Part shown: positions 37,023-45,721 of the stretch, in pieces | How the letters are laid out: each line of letters begins with the position of its first letter | Position numbering within the stretch: position 1 is the stretch's first letter | Source: Methylophilus sp. DW102 | GTDB lineage: Bacteria; Pseudomonadota; Gammaproteobacteria; Burkholderiales; Methylophilaceae | NCBI RefSeq assembly: GCF_037076555.1 | Contig: NZ_AP029023.1 | Location: 2,046,001-2,110,000 of the forward strand | Reading direction: 5' to 3' | DNA length: 64,000 bases | Made by a program: the position numbers and the translations under genes | The notes under the pieces: model-generated | The model's input: the letters and a program-made list of their open reading frames with translations, nothing else | Databases searched by the model: none | Told to the model about the DNA's origin: nothing

Positions 37023-37850
37023 ATGGATCCACGTCAAAGCATTATTGAAGCGGCCTTTGAAGACCGCGCCAACATCAACCCTGCCAATGCTCCGGCAGAC
37101 GTCAAAGCCACCGTGGCTTCTATTCTGGATGATCTGGATGCGGGCAAACTGCGTGTAGCTACCCGGATTGGCGATAGCCAGCAATGGGAAACCCATCAGT
37201 GGATCAAAAAAGCGGTCTTGCTGTCCTTCCGCCTCAAAGACAACTATTTGATGGATGATGGCGTCACCCGCTACTTCGACAAAGTGGATCCAAAATTTGC
37301 CAACTACACCGAAGAAGACTTCAAGGCAGGTGGCTTCCGCGTGGTGCCTAACGCCATAGTGCGCAAAGGCTCTTTCATTGCAAAAAATGCTGTCTTGATG
37401 CCGTCTTACGTCAACATTGGCGCTTACGTTGGTGAAGGCACCATGGTAGACACCTGGGCAACCGTAGGTTCCTGCGCACAAATCGGTAAAAATGTGCACT
37501 TATCCGGCGGTGTTGGCATTGGTGGCGTACTGGAACCTGTACAAGCCGGTCCAACCATCATTGGCGATAACTGCTTCGTCGGTGCGCGCTCAGAAGTGGT
37601 TGAAGGCGTGGTGGTTGAAGACAACTGCGTGATTTCCATGGGCGTTTACATCGGCCAATCCACTAAAATCTATGACCGCGAAACCGGCGAAGTGCATTAT
37701 GGTCGCGTGCCTGCAGGTTCTGTGGTCGTTTCAGGCAACCTGCCTTCCAGCGATGGCAAGTACAGCCTGTATTGCGCCGTCATCGTGAAAAAAGTGGATG
37801 CCAAAACCTTGGGTAAGGTTGGCATCAACGAGTTGTTGCGCGGCATTTAA
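37023..37850 (+). CDS. dapD: 2,3,4,5-tetrahydropyridine-2,6-dicarboxylate N-succinyltransferase
   Basis: 275 residues, left-handed beta-helix (hexapeptide) enzyme of the succinylase branch of lysine and diaminopimelate synthesis, using succinyl-CoA. The N-terminal helical domain is followed by hexapeptide coils ([40 protein letters not shown]). The signature [17 protein letters not shown] is present. dapE lies about 2.8 kb downstream, so the two steps either side of the aminotransferase are both encoded here. Confidence 0.96.
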   Translation: MDPRQSIIEAAFEDRANINPANAPADVKATVASILDDLDAGKLRVATRIGDSQQWETHQWIKKAVLLSFRLKDNYLMDDGVTRYFDKVDPKFANYTEEDFKAGGFRVVPNAIVRKGSFIAKNAVLMPSYVNIGAYVGEGTMVDTWATVGSCAQIGKNVHLSGGVGIGGVLEPVQAGPTIIGDNCFVGARSEVVEGVVVEDNCVISMGVYIGQSTKIYDRETGEVHYGRVPAGSVVVSGNLPSSDGKYSLYCAVIVKKVDAKTLGKVGINELLRGI

Positions 37851-37872
37851 TACGCCTGGCGACATAAAATAA

Positions 37873-37934
37873 AGAGTCACTTCAACCGGCCTGCTCAAGT
37901 TATTGCGCGCCGGTTCCGATAAAGGAGTGACTCT
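37873..37934. repeat. Nested two-stem inverted repeat downstream of dapD
   Basis: Outer stem AGAGTCACT (37873-37881) / AGTGACTCT (37926-37934). Inner stem AACCGGC (37884-37890) / GCCGGTT (37909-37915). The symmetry extends over 62 nt in the 257-nt gap before the GGDEF-EAL gene. There is no T run directly after it. A structured RNA, a terminator or a protein-binding site are all possible. Confidence 0.55.
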
Positions 37935-38107
37935 CAATACCGTAAAGATGTCCCGCAAGCAAGACAGCGTGAGCATTCTTGAATAGTTGAGTATTAACCC
38001 GTTGGAGAGTCAGTAGTCCGAGCAATCCCAGCAGTAAAGCAATGAGCAATACAGAGCAAGCACAAAGAACAAGTAGTCGTGCCACACATTAAACAATCAA
38101 AATAAAC

Positions 38108-40192
38108 GTGCAATTACTTATGATAACAACGCAAATGCTATTGGTCGCACTCTTTACATCCAGCGTCGTTGGATGCTTTTTTGCGTTCAAACTGGTTGAT
38201 CGTTTGCGTGTTGCCACTCCCAAAGAGCATGACTTCATGCTCAAAAAATATGCCGTCGTCATGGCAACTGGTATCTTCAGCCTGCATGCTGGCTACCAGT
38301 TTCTCGCAGATAATATCCCTAAGGTTAGCCAACACCCCATCGACCTGATTGGCTGCATGTTGTGCAGCTATCTGTTGGCCGCCGCTATCCTCAAAACGGT
38401 CCATAAAAAAAGACTGCCCTTACGTGATCTGCTCTCCGCTTCTGCGGCCACCGGCATCAGTGGCTACCTGCTGTCTTATTTTTATCAGATCAGTGCCGGG
38501 GCCATCAATATCCGTATAGACAGCTGGACCGCCCTGTTTTCCCTGTTCCTGGCCTGCCTGACCGCCGCCCTGGCGATTGTCACCATCCTCTGGCTCAAAG
38601 GCTATAGCGGCAAACTCGAAAAACGTTTGAAGTGGATGTTTTCGATAGAAATTGCACTGGGCTTTTTAGCCTCGCACACGGCCATCAACCTCAGTATTGT
38701 GCATAACAATATGCTGATTGGGCAGCCCAGCGATCAAGCCGATAATTATTTAATGCTGCTGCTGGTTCTGGTCCCGGTCTTTCTATTTATCACCTCATTT
38801 ATTCTGGTGATTTTTTATGAGCGCAACATCGATCTAGCGCAAAGCAAACTGACCTTCCGCAATACGCAAACCGTCAATAAAAAATTCCTGGCCTATGACC
38901 CACTCACGCACTTGCCCAACCGGGATGCCTTGAACCAGCACCTGATCCTGAGTGCCAAGCGCTGTGACCGTAACGGGGAGTCGCTGGCCCTGGCTTATAT
39001 CGACCTGGATCACTTCAAACCGGTCAATGACCAGTTTGGTCACCATATTGGCGATTTGCTGCTGATTGAAGTCTCCAAGCGTATCAGCAATGCCATCCGC
39101 AATTGTGATTATGTGGCACGTGCCGGTGGCGACGAGTTTATTGCCGTGTTGAGTGAGATTGAAAATCACCAGAGCGTGGTCACCGTGATTCAGCGTGTGG
39201 TGGATGCGTTACGCGAAACGTTTGTGATTGAAGATCACGTGATTGAGATTTCGTGCTCGGTGGGCGTGTCCATGTATCCACAAGACGGCAACCTGCAAAA
39301 ACTCAAACTGAATGCAGACGCCGCCATGTACAAGGCCAAGGAAAACGGCAAAAACCAGTATCGATTCTTTGATGCCGAGATCGAGCAAGCCTCTGACGAG
39401 ATGCAACAAACCCGTATTGAGCTCAAGCAAGCCATTAGCGAGCAAGAGTTCAGGCTACTGTTTCAGCCCAAAGTGGATGCCATCACGCGCATGGTCCATG
39501 GTGCCGAAGCGCTGTTACGCTGGCAGCATCCGGCCCGCGGACTGCTCTCCCCCAACAGTTTTATTGAGGCGGCGGAGCGCTTTGGCATGATTGAAGAAAT
39601 CAACGCCTGGGTCATCTCCCAGGCCTGCCGCACGATTAGCCAGGCACGCGATCGCGGCATAGACCTAAGCATTTCAGTCAATATGTCCAACCAGCAGTTC
39701 CGCAACAAACAGTTGGGCGCGCTGATTCAATCGATTCTTGAAGCGCATGCCGTAGAATCCCGCAACCTCATTCTTGAAGTGTCTGAAACTAACGCCATTC
39801 ATCATCAGGGCCAGTTCAAGGACACCTTGCGCCAATTTAAACAGCAGGGCCTTAAAATCTCGCTGGATGATTTTGGCTTGCATCCGTTCAGCCTCACACA
39901 TTTAGAAGACCTGGAAGTCAGCGAAGTCAAACTGGATCGCTCCCTCACCAAAAACGTGGCGGTTTCGCACACCTCGCTCTCGATTGTTGAGGCTATCGTC
40001 AAACTGGCGCATGCCCTCAATCTGAACGTCGTCGCCGAAGGCGTGGAAGACGAGGAGCAGCGTAAAGCGCTGGTCAACATCGGCTGTGACCAAATGCAGG
40101 GTTTCCTGTTCTCAAAACCGGTAGAGCAACAATACCTGTTTGATGTATTTAGCAAACTGCAATCGCAGTCAGCAACCCAAAACCTGTTCTGA
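38108..40192 (+). CDS. MHYT-like membrane sensor with GGDEF and EAL domains
   Basis: 694 residues from a GTG (an ATG four codons later is equally plausible; no clear ribosome site). The first 240 residues contain seven hydrophobic segments resembling an MHYT sensor, but its metal-binding Met-His-Tyr-Thr repeats are degenerate (MATGIFSLHAG, LGFLASHTAIN). The GGDEF domain has ARAGGDEF and an I-site RNCD. The EAL domain has GAEALLRW, the Asn in SVNMSNQQF, SLDDFG, KLDRSL and AEGVED, but loop 6 reads GLHPFSL instead of GTGYSSL. It may both make and break cyclic di-GMP, or be mainly one of these. Confidence 0.9.
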   Translation: MQLLMITTQMLLVALFTSSVVGCFFAFKLVDRLRVATPKEHDFMLKKYAVVMATGIFSLHAGYQFLADNIPKVSQHPIDLIGCMLCSYLLAAAILKTVHKKRLPLRDLLSASAATGISGYLLSYFYQISAGAINIRIDSWTALFSLFLACLTAALAIVTILWLKGYSGKLEKRLKWMFSIEIALGFLASHTAINLSIVHNNMLIGQPSDQADNYLMLLLVLVPVFLFITSFILVIFYERNIDLAQSKLTFRNTQTVNKKFLAYDPLTHLPNRDALNQHLILSAKRCDRNGESLALAYIDLDHFKPVNDQFGHHIGDLLLIEVSKRISNAIRNCDYVARAGGDEFIAVLSEIENHQSVVTVIQRVVDALRETFVIEDHVIEISCSVGVSMYPQDGNLQKLKLNADAAMYKAKENGKNQYRFFDAEIEQASDEMQQTRIELKQAISEQEFRLLFQPKVDAITRMVHGAEALLRWQHPARGLLSPNSFIEAAERFGMIEEINAWVISQACRTISQARDRGIDLSISVNMSNQQFRNKQLGALIQSILEAHAVESRNLILEVSETNAIHHQGQFKDTLRQFKQQGLKISLDDFGLHPFSLTHLEDLEVSEVKLDRSLTKNVAVSHTSLSIVEAIVKLAHALNLNVVAEGVEDEEQRKALVNIGCDQMQGFLFSKPVEQQYLFDVFSKLQSQSATQNLF

Positions 40193-40271
40193 GGTTATGT
40201 GAACACCGCAATAAATGGCGACGCCATCTGCCGTGGCTGGTAAAATAAGTTTTTTAGCTTGATGATCAGCC

Positions 40272-40625
40272 ATGAAACTATACGGCATCCCCAATTGCAA
40301 TACCGTCAAAAAAGCGCGTGACTGGCTGGACCAACACGCCATTGCATACGAATTTCACGACTTCAAGAAACAGGGCCTGGATAGCGTCACCGGCCAAACC
40401 TGGCTGCAACAATATCCTTGGGAAAAACTGGTGAACCGCAGCGGGATGACCTGGCGCAACTTGGCCGAACCGGAAAAAAATAGCGTAGTAGATGCTGCCT
40501 CTGCACTTGCTCTGATGCAGTCCAAAACCTCTGTGATTAAACGCCCGGTATTGGTCAATGCCGATAAAATCATCGCCCTCGGTTTTAATGAAGCCGATTA
40601 CCGCCAACTGTTTGCTCAAGAATAA
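40272..40625 (+). CDS. ArsC/Spx family protein (YffB-like)
   Basis: 117 residues, thioredoxin-like ArsC/Spx fold. The N-terminus [20 protein letters not shown] has a single Cys in the CxxC position (CNTV), and VIKRPVLV is the conserved cis-Pro segment. The gene directly precedes dapE by 5 nt, the same order as yffB-dapE in E. coli. Substrate unknown; true arsenate reduction is unlikely without the extra arginines. Confidence 0.9.
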   Translation: MKLYGIPNCNTVKKARDWLDQHAIAYEFHDFKKQGLDSVTGQTWLQQYPWEKLVNRSGMTWRNLAEPEKNSVVDAASALALMQSKTSVIKRPVLVNADKIIALGFNEADYRQLFAQE

Positions 40626-40630
40626 CCACT

Positions 40631-41776
40631 ATGTCAAAAACACTGGATCTTGCCATTGATTTGCTTAAACGCCGCTCGCTGACGCCAGAAGATGCTGGCT
40701 GTCAGGAGGCCATGATTGCCCGCCTGGCGCCACTAGGGTTCAAAATTGAGCGCATGCGTTTTGGCGAGGTCGATAACTTTTATGCCAGACGCGGCACCAC
40801 CGGCCCACTGATCGTGTTTGCCGGCCATACCGATGTCGTCCCCACTGGCCCGTTGGACCAATGGCATACGCCACCGTTTGAGCCTACGATTAAAGACGGC
40901 ATGCTGTATGCACGCGGCGCGGCAGACATGAAAACCTCGCTCGCTGCGTTTATCACCAGCATCGAAGAATTTATCGCCGAACATCCTGACCATCCTGGTT
41001 CGATTGGCCTGCTGATCACCTCAGATGAAGAAGGTATTGCGATTGAGGGCACCGTCAAAGTGGTGGAGGCGTTGCAAGCCCGCGGCGAAAGCTTTGATTA
41101 CTGCATTGTGGGTGAGCCCACCAGCAACAAAGTGGTCGGTGACATGATTAAAAATGGCAGACGTGGCTCCCTGTCCGGCAAACTCATCGTCAAAGGCATT
41201 CAGGGCCATATTGCCTATCCGCATCTGGTGAAAAACCCGATTCATCTGGCAGCTCCGGCCATTAAAGACATGGTTGAAACCGTATGGGACAACGGCAACG
41301 AATATTTTCCGCCGACTTCATGGCAGATTTCTAACATTAACGGCGGCACCGGCGCGACCAATGTGGTGCCTGGGCATGTCGAGATATTGTTTAACTTCCG
41401 CTACTGCCCTGAAGTCGATGGGCAAGGCAGCTCTGAGCAAAGTTTGCGTACCCGCGTCCACGCGATTCTGGACAGCCACGGCTTTGAATATAGCCTGGAC
41501 TGGGAACATAACCAGTCCTATATCACGCCACGCGGCAAGCTGGTAGAAGCTATCAGCAACGCGATTGTGCAGAGTTACGGGGTCACGCCCGAGCTGTCTA
41601 CCACTGGCGGCACCTCCGACGGGCGTTTTATTGCCGATATCTGCAAAGAAGTGATTGAATTCGGGCCGTTAAATGCCACCATCCATAAATTGAACGAATG
41701 CGTCGCCGTGGCCGATATCGAGCCTCTCAAGGAAACCTACAAGCGCACCATGGAATTATTGCTAACAGCTGATTAA
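40631..41776 (+). CDS. dapE: Succinyl-diaminopimelate desuccinylase
   Basis: 381 residues, M20 dizinc hydrolase releasing LL-diaminopimelate for lysine and peptidoglycan. Metal ligands and catalytic residues are in [37 protein letters not shown] and the C-terminal [12 protein letters not shown]. Full length. Its TAA stop ends at the outermost base of a repeat-bounded cassette holding a GxxExxY gene. Confidence 0.96.
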   Translation: MSKTLDLAIDLLKRRSLTPEDAGCQEAMIARLAPLGFKIERMRFGEVDNFYARRGTTGPLIVFAGHTDVVPTGPLDQWHTPPFEPTIKDGMLYARGAADMKTSLAAFITSIEEFIAEHPDHPGSIGLLITSDEEGIAIEGTVKVVEALQARGESFDYCIVGEPTSNKVVGDMIKNGRRGSLSGKLIVKGIQGHIAYPHLVKNPIHLAAPAIKDMVETVWDNGNEYFPPTSWQISNINGGTGATNVVPGHVEILFNFRYCPEVDGQGSSEQSLRTRVHAILDSHGFEYSLDWEHNQSYITPRGKLVEAISNAIVQSYGVTPELSTTGGTSDGRFIADICKEVIEFGPLNATIHKLNECVAVADIEPLKETYKRTMELLLTAD

Positions 41777-42230
41777 GCCACAGATAAACACAGAAGGACA
41801 CAGATAAGATGCTGTTAGAAACTGCGTTGACAAATAGGATAATCGGCTGTGCTTACGAAGTGAGTAATACATTGGGGGTAGGTTTTTTAGAAAAGGTCTA
41901 TGAAAATGCACTCACTATCGAGCTTAAAAATGCAAATTTGTTAGTAGAACAACAAGTCCCTCTTGATGTTACTTATCAGTCGACAATCGTCGGACATTTT
42001 GTATGCGATTTACGTGTCAATCAGTCAGTGATTGTTGAACTAAAGGCTTGCTCTGGCATTGATAACGCACATATTGTGCAATGTATGAACTACCTTAAAG
42101 CCAGTCAACATCGTTTTGGTTTAATTATCAATTTTGGCAAACCAAAAGTAGAAGTTAAACGTGTTGTAAATGGCTATTGAGTCTAATTGTTAAGGGTTTA
42201 ATCTGTGTCTATCCGTGTTTATCTGTGGCT
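41776..42230. mobile_element. 455-bp cassette bounded by 32-nt inverted repeats
   Basis: Left arm 41776-41807 and right arm 42199-42230 match at 28 of 32 positions when one is reverse-complemented. Each arm is three tandem 10-bp units. Left: CACAGATAAA, CACAGAAGGA, CACAGATAAG (41779-41808). Right, on the minus strand: CACAGATAAA, CACGGATAGA, CACAGATTAA (42227 down to 42198). The only gene inside is a GxxExxY protein. It lies exactly between dapE and prmB. Whether it moves on its own, is moved by another system, or is a domesticated relic is not known; no transposase is present, and no target duplication is obvious. Confidence 0.72.
41809..42180 (+). CDS. GxxExxY protein (PD-(D/E)XK-like nuclease family)
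   Basis: 123 residues. The name-giving motif is G25-F-L-E28-K-V-Y31, in NTLGVGFLEKVYENAL. A PD-(D/E)XK-type core follows: Asp67 in FVCDLRV, then Glu77-x-Lys79 in VIVELKAC. This small family is widespread and patchy in bacteria and has no established function; nuclease activity is an inference from the fold. The ATG directly follows the left repeat arm, and the SD-like AGAAGGA lies inside the arm's middle unit. Codon use looks more AT-rich than in dapE and prmB either side, consistent with a separate origin. Confidence 0.88.
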   Translation: MLLETALTNRIIGCAYEVSNTLGVGFLEKVYENALTIELKNANLLVEQQVPLDVTYQSTIVGHFVCDLRVNQSVIVELKACSGIDNAHIVQCMNYLKASQHRFGLIINFGKPKVEVKRVVNGY

Positions 42231-42236
42231 AAAATA

Positions 42237-43139
42237 ATGACAACTAACCTACATACCATCCGCGACTGGCTGCGCTATGCCGTCAGCCGTTTTGAAAACT
42301 CTGACATTTTTTATGGTCATGGCACCGATAACAGCTATGACGAAGCTGTCTGGCTGATCATGAGCGCACTGCATTTGCCGCATGACACCCTGAATAACTT
42401 TCTGGATGCGCGTTTAACCACAGAGGAAAGCCAACACTTGGCAACCTTGATCGACAAGCGGGTCACAGAACATACGCCAACCGCCTACCTGGTGAATGAA
42501 GCCTGGCTGCGCGGGTTCAAGTTTTACGTCGATGAGCGGGTCATCGTGCCACGCTCATTTATTGCCGAATTGCTTGAAGATGGCTTGCAGCCCTGGGTAG
42601 AGTTTCCGGAAATGGTGGAATCCGCGGCGGATATTTGTACCGGCTCGGGCTGCCTGGGCGTGTTACTGGCCGAGGCCTTTCCCAATGCGCATATTGATGT
42701 GGTGGATATCTCCTCTGATGCCATTGAGGTCTGTAATATCAACATCCAGCGCTACGGCCTTGAACATCAGGTGCAAGCGGTGCAATCCGATATGTTTACC
42801 GCACTCAAAGGCCGTAAATATGACGTGATTATCAGCAATCCGCCTTATGTAGATGCCCCTAGCATGGCTGAGTTACCAGAAGAGTACCGCAAAGAGCCGC
42901 AACTGGCTTTGGGCAGCGGTGTTGCCGGGCTGGACCATACCCACGTCCTATTGACGCAGGCAGCTGAATACTTGAATGATGGCGGCGTGTTAGTGGTAGA
43001 AATCGGCCACAACCGTGACGCCTTACATGAAGCCTATCCAGACTTACCCTTTACCTGGCTGGATACCAGCGGCGGCGACCAGTTTGTGTTTATGCTCACT
43101 AAAGAAGACTTGCTGGAAGCCGGGCTGCACACTGAATAA
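42237..43139 (+). CDS. prmB: 50S ribosomal protein L3 N(5)-glutamine methyltransferase
   Basis: 300 residues from MTTNLHTIRDWLRYAV. The frame is open further upstream, but only through the right repeat arm of the cassette. SAM motif ADICTGSGCLGVLLAEAFP and the catalytic NPPY motif (ISNPPYVDAPSMAELPEEYR) match PrmB; the sequence after NPPY (VDAPSMAELPEEY) distinguishes it from PrmC. It methylates Gln150 of ribosomal protein L3 in E. coli. Its leader now comes partly from the inserted cassette. Confidence 0.93.
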   Translation: MTTNLHTIRDWLRYAVSRFENSDIFYGHGTDNSYDEAVWLIMSALHLPHDTLNNFLDARLTTEESQHLATLIDKRVTEHTPTAYLVNEAWLRGFKFYVDERVIVPRSFIAELLEDGLQPWVEFPEMVESAADICTGSGCLGVLLAEAFPNAHIDVVDISSDAIEVCNINIQRYGLEHQVQAVQSDMFTALKGRKYDVIISNPPYVDAPSMAELPEEYRKEPQLALGSGVAGLDHTHVLLTQAAEYLNDGGVLVVEIGHNRDALHEAYPDLPFTWLDTSGGDQFVFMLTKEDLLEAGLHTE

Positions 43140-43148
43140 CGTTTTATC

Positions 43149-43182
43149 AGCGTAGGCACACAGCAATACTGAGGCCTACGCT
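43149..43182. terminator. Stem-loop between convergent prmB and thiD
   Basis: AGCGTAGGC (43149-43157) / GCCTACGCT (43174-43182), 9 bp, loop 16 nt, between the two converging stops. The T run is poor. Confidence 0.55.
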
Positions 43183-43211
43183 GCTCTTCTTGGCTTGGTA
43201 GCGATTAAACG

Positions 43212-44084
43212 CTATTCGCCGTAAACCTTCATTGCTTCGGGTGCAAAGCCATGATTGAGTGGCCCGACGCCCTCGCCTGTGCGCACATTCGCGCCCGCAT
43301 ATAAGGCACCGCGCACATAGGTTCTGGCCGCCAACACAGCCTCTGACAGGTTACAGCCCAAGGCAAGATAGGCAGCGATCGCGGATGAAAGCGTACATCC
43401 GGTGCCATGCAAGTTATGGGTAGAAATACGCACTGAATGTAAGCGCTGCAATATATTGTCCTGCCCATTGGCATGGGCTTGCGCCAGAATATCCAGCACG
43501 TCATGGCCAGGCAGATGCCCCCCTTTGAGCAAAATGGCATGCGCGCCTTGTGCAAGTAAGGCTTGCGCGGCCTCGGCAAGTGCATCGCTTTGCGTCAGCG
43601 GACGGCCCAGCAACAACGACGCCTCATCCAGATTCGGGGTCACCACCAATGCCCGTGGAAACAACTCGGATACCAGAACGGCAATCGCCTCATCAGAAAT
43701 CAGTTTGGCACCATTGGCTGCCACCATCACCGGGTCCAGCACCACTTGCTTGAGACCATGAGCATCCAGCGCTTGTGCCACCGCCTCCACCACTTCAGGA
43801 GAATGCAGCATACCGATCTTGACGGCATCGACACCGATATCTTCAACCACCGCATCAATCTGGTCACGCAACATGCTGACCGGCACGCTATGAATGGCGC
43901 GCACCCCTTGCGTATTTTGCGCCGTCAGCGCGGTAATGGCCGTCATGCCATAGCAACCAAGGGCAGAGAATGTTTTGAGGTCGGCCTGAATCCCGGCACC
44001 ACCACTACTATCAGAGCCAGCGATGGACAGCACACGCGGATATCGGTGCGTGACCAGAGTTTCCTGCATACGACTGTCAGTCAT
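43212..44084 (-). CDS. thiD: Hydroxymethylpyrimidine/phosphomethylpyrimidine kinase
   Basis: 290 residues, ribokinase-like enzyme of thiamine synthesis phosphorylating HMP and then HMP-P. Landmarks: VLSIAGSDSSGGAGIQADLK, GCYGMTAITALTAQNTQGV, VLDPVMVAANGAKL and the anion-hole/catalytic region LHGTGCTLSSAIAAYLALG. Full length. It lies 35 nt downstream of rluB on the same strand; no TPP riboswitch is visible in that gap. Confidence 0.95.
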   Translation of the reverse strand: MTDSRMQETLVTHRYPRVLSIAGSDSSGGAGIQADLKTFSALGCYGMTAITALTAQNTQGVRAIHSVPVSMLRDQIDAVVEDIGVDAVKIGMLHSPEVVEAVAQALDAHGLKQVVLDPVMVAANGAKLISDEAIAVLVSELFPRALVVTPNLDEASLLLGRPLTQSDALAEAAQALLAQGAHAILLKGGHLPGHDVLDILAQAHANGQDNILQRLHSVRISTHNLHGTGCTLSSAIAAYLALGCNLSEAVLAARTYVRGALYAGANVRTGEGVGPLNHGFAPEAMKVYGE

Positions 44085-44119
44085 GCGATCGGCTTTTCCG
44101 TCAACACACGACGCGCAGA

Positions 44120-45226
44120 TTAACCACGCCCCCGATTACGGTCAGTGCGTTTTTTAGCACCGCTATTGATACGCGCATTTTGCATGGAGGCCTGCTTCAA
44201 ATCTGAATCCTGACGAATACGACGGTTGCCAGTTGGCGCGCGTGCGGGACGCTCTTGCTGCGTATCAACGGGATTATTCACAGTATCCAGCAAGCTACGG
44301 CGCTGCTTGCGAACTTTAGGCGTAAACACGCGCGTCGCACGGTCACGGTCATGCGGGCTCATTTGCTTGAGCGGTTTGCGCGGCACAGGCAAGCCAGCCC
44401 ACTCCAGCAAGGCCACCACCTGTTTTTGTTCCAGCTTGAGCATGGTGCCGCGCTTGAGGCGGGGCGGCAACGCAACCGGGCCGAAGCGGACACGCATCAG
44501 GCGGCTCACCGGCAGGTGAAATGCCTCAAACAGGCGACGGACTTCACGGTTACGGCCCTCTTTAATCACCACTTGGTACCACTTGTTGGCGCCTTCGCCC
44601 CCGTTAGGGAAAATACTTTCAAAGTTGGCTGGGCCGTCTTCGAGCTCAATACCGTGTTTGAGTTGCGCCATCTGCTCTTCAGTCAGTTCCCCCAGAATAC
44701 GTACCGCATATTCGCGCTCCACCTCATAGCGTGGATGCATAAACCGGTTGGCCAACTCGCCGGAATTAGTAAACATCAGCAAACCGCTAGTATTCATATC
44801 CAGACGCCCCACGGCAATCCACTTGCCCTGTTTGATGCGTGGCAGCTTGTCAAATACCGTGGCACGCCCTTCCGGGTCATCCTGACTCACAATCTCGCCT
44901 TCCGGCTTGTGGTACAGCAACACCTGCGGTAACTCCGCCTCAAACGGCAAATGCAGAATCCGGCTATCCATGCGCACCACATCATGCTCATCAACCACCG
45001 CGCCCACCTGCGCCACCTGGCCATTAATGGTAATGCGGCCGGTTTCGATCAAAGCCTCCATGTCGCGACGTGAGCCAAACCCGGCCATCGCCAGCAGTTT
45101 ATGCAAGCGCTGCCCTTCACGCGGCGCAGGCACTCCTTCTTCGCCGTCCTCTACTGTGGGCGGAGTAACTTTGGGTGCACGTGGCGGACGAATCGGACTT
45201 TTGGGAGCTTTAAACGGACGGGCCAT
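44120..45226 (-). CDS. rluB: 23S rRNA pseudouridine synthase (RluB type)
   Basis: 368 residues. An S4 domain (QRLHKLLAMAGFGSRRDMEA, about residues 39-95) is followed by the RsuA/RluB catalytic domain with the active-site Asp in VGRLDMNTSGLLMFTNSGE. The last 90 residues are very basic and low-complexity (RKQRRSLLD, RPARAPTGNRRIRQ, KKRTDRNRGRG), an RNA-binding tail typical of beta- and gammaproteobacterial RluB. It makes pseudouridine 2605 in 23S rRNA in E. coli. Confidence 0.92.
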   Translation of the reverse strand: MARPFKAPKSPIRPPRAPKVTPPTVEDGEEGVPAPREGQRLHKLLAMAGFGSRRDMEALIETGRITINGQVAQVGAVVDEHDVVRMDSRILHLPFEAELPQVLLYHKPEGEIVSQDDPEGRATVFDKLPRIKQGKWIAVGRLDMNTSGLLMFTNSGELANRFMHPRYEVEREYAVRILGELTEEQMAQLKHGIELEDGPANFESIFPNGGEGANKWYQVVIKEGRNREVRRLFEAFHLPVSRLMRVRFGPVALPPRLKRGTMLKLEQKQVVALLEWAGLPVPRKPLKQMSPHDRDRATRVFTPKVRKQRRSLLDTVNNPVDTQQERPARAPTGNRRIRQDSDLKQASMQNARINSGAKKRTDRNRGRG

Positions 45227-45721
45227 ACTTCAACCTCTTGAATGAAGGCTCTATTTTAACTGATTTAGGGTAAAGGGCCTAAAGCTGGTTTAACGTAGCC
45301 ACAGCCCCCTACCCAGAAATGATACCAGCGGCTTTAGCAAGATAATTAGAGGCTTTACACCATATGCATTTCGCACTTAGTGCGTAAACTAAGACGCAAC
45401 ACGGCTGGTATCGCATTATGCTTAGGACAGACAGTTGGGCAAATGCTTGGGTCATTGAACTGACGTTGAGTAATGATAAAGAAAGCTTCATTTTACTTAG
45501 ATTCCAATGACTGTTGACTAAAGCAAAGTAACATTCAGCGCCCTGCGCCTTGTGCAAGTGTCGCCCTACTTGGTACAGGTTACGCTTGCTGGGTTGTTGA
45601 CATGTACAAGCCTGCGCCAAGATTGAAATCAGCTTATAAAAAATATTGTGAAGTTAGCAATTTTCGTCAGGCTTTACTTCATATAAATAAGCATACTCCT
45701 GTTCGTGGATAAGGAAAAAAC
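45227..45721. other. AT-rich intergenic region
   Basis: About 495 nt between divergent rluB and the AraC regulator. It is more AT-rich than the flanks. A 103-codon minus-strand frame (45309-45620) has no ribosome site, is Cys-rich and odd in composition, and matches nothing I know. GGATAAGGAA just before 45722 is the ribosome site of the AraC gene, and a TATAAAT-like -10 lies near 45682. Confidence 0.4.

Noticed and set aside
37900..38085. Minus-strand 61-codon frame with one hydrophobic segment
   Set aside because: GTG start without a ribosome site, overlaps the nested stem element, and looks like a chance hydrophobic frame.
45309..45620. Minus-strand 103-codon frame in the AT-rich gap
   Set aside because: No ribosome site, unusual Cys-rich composition, no recognisable domain; probably chance.
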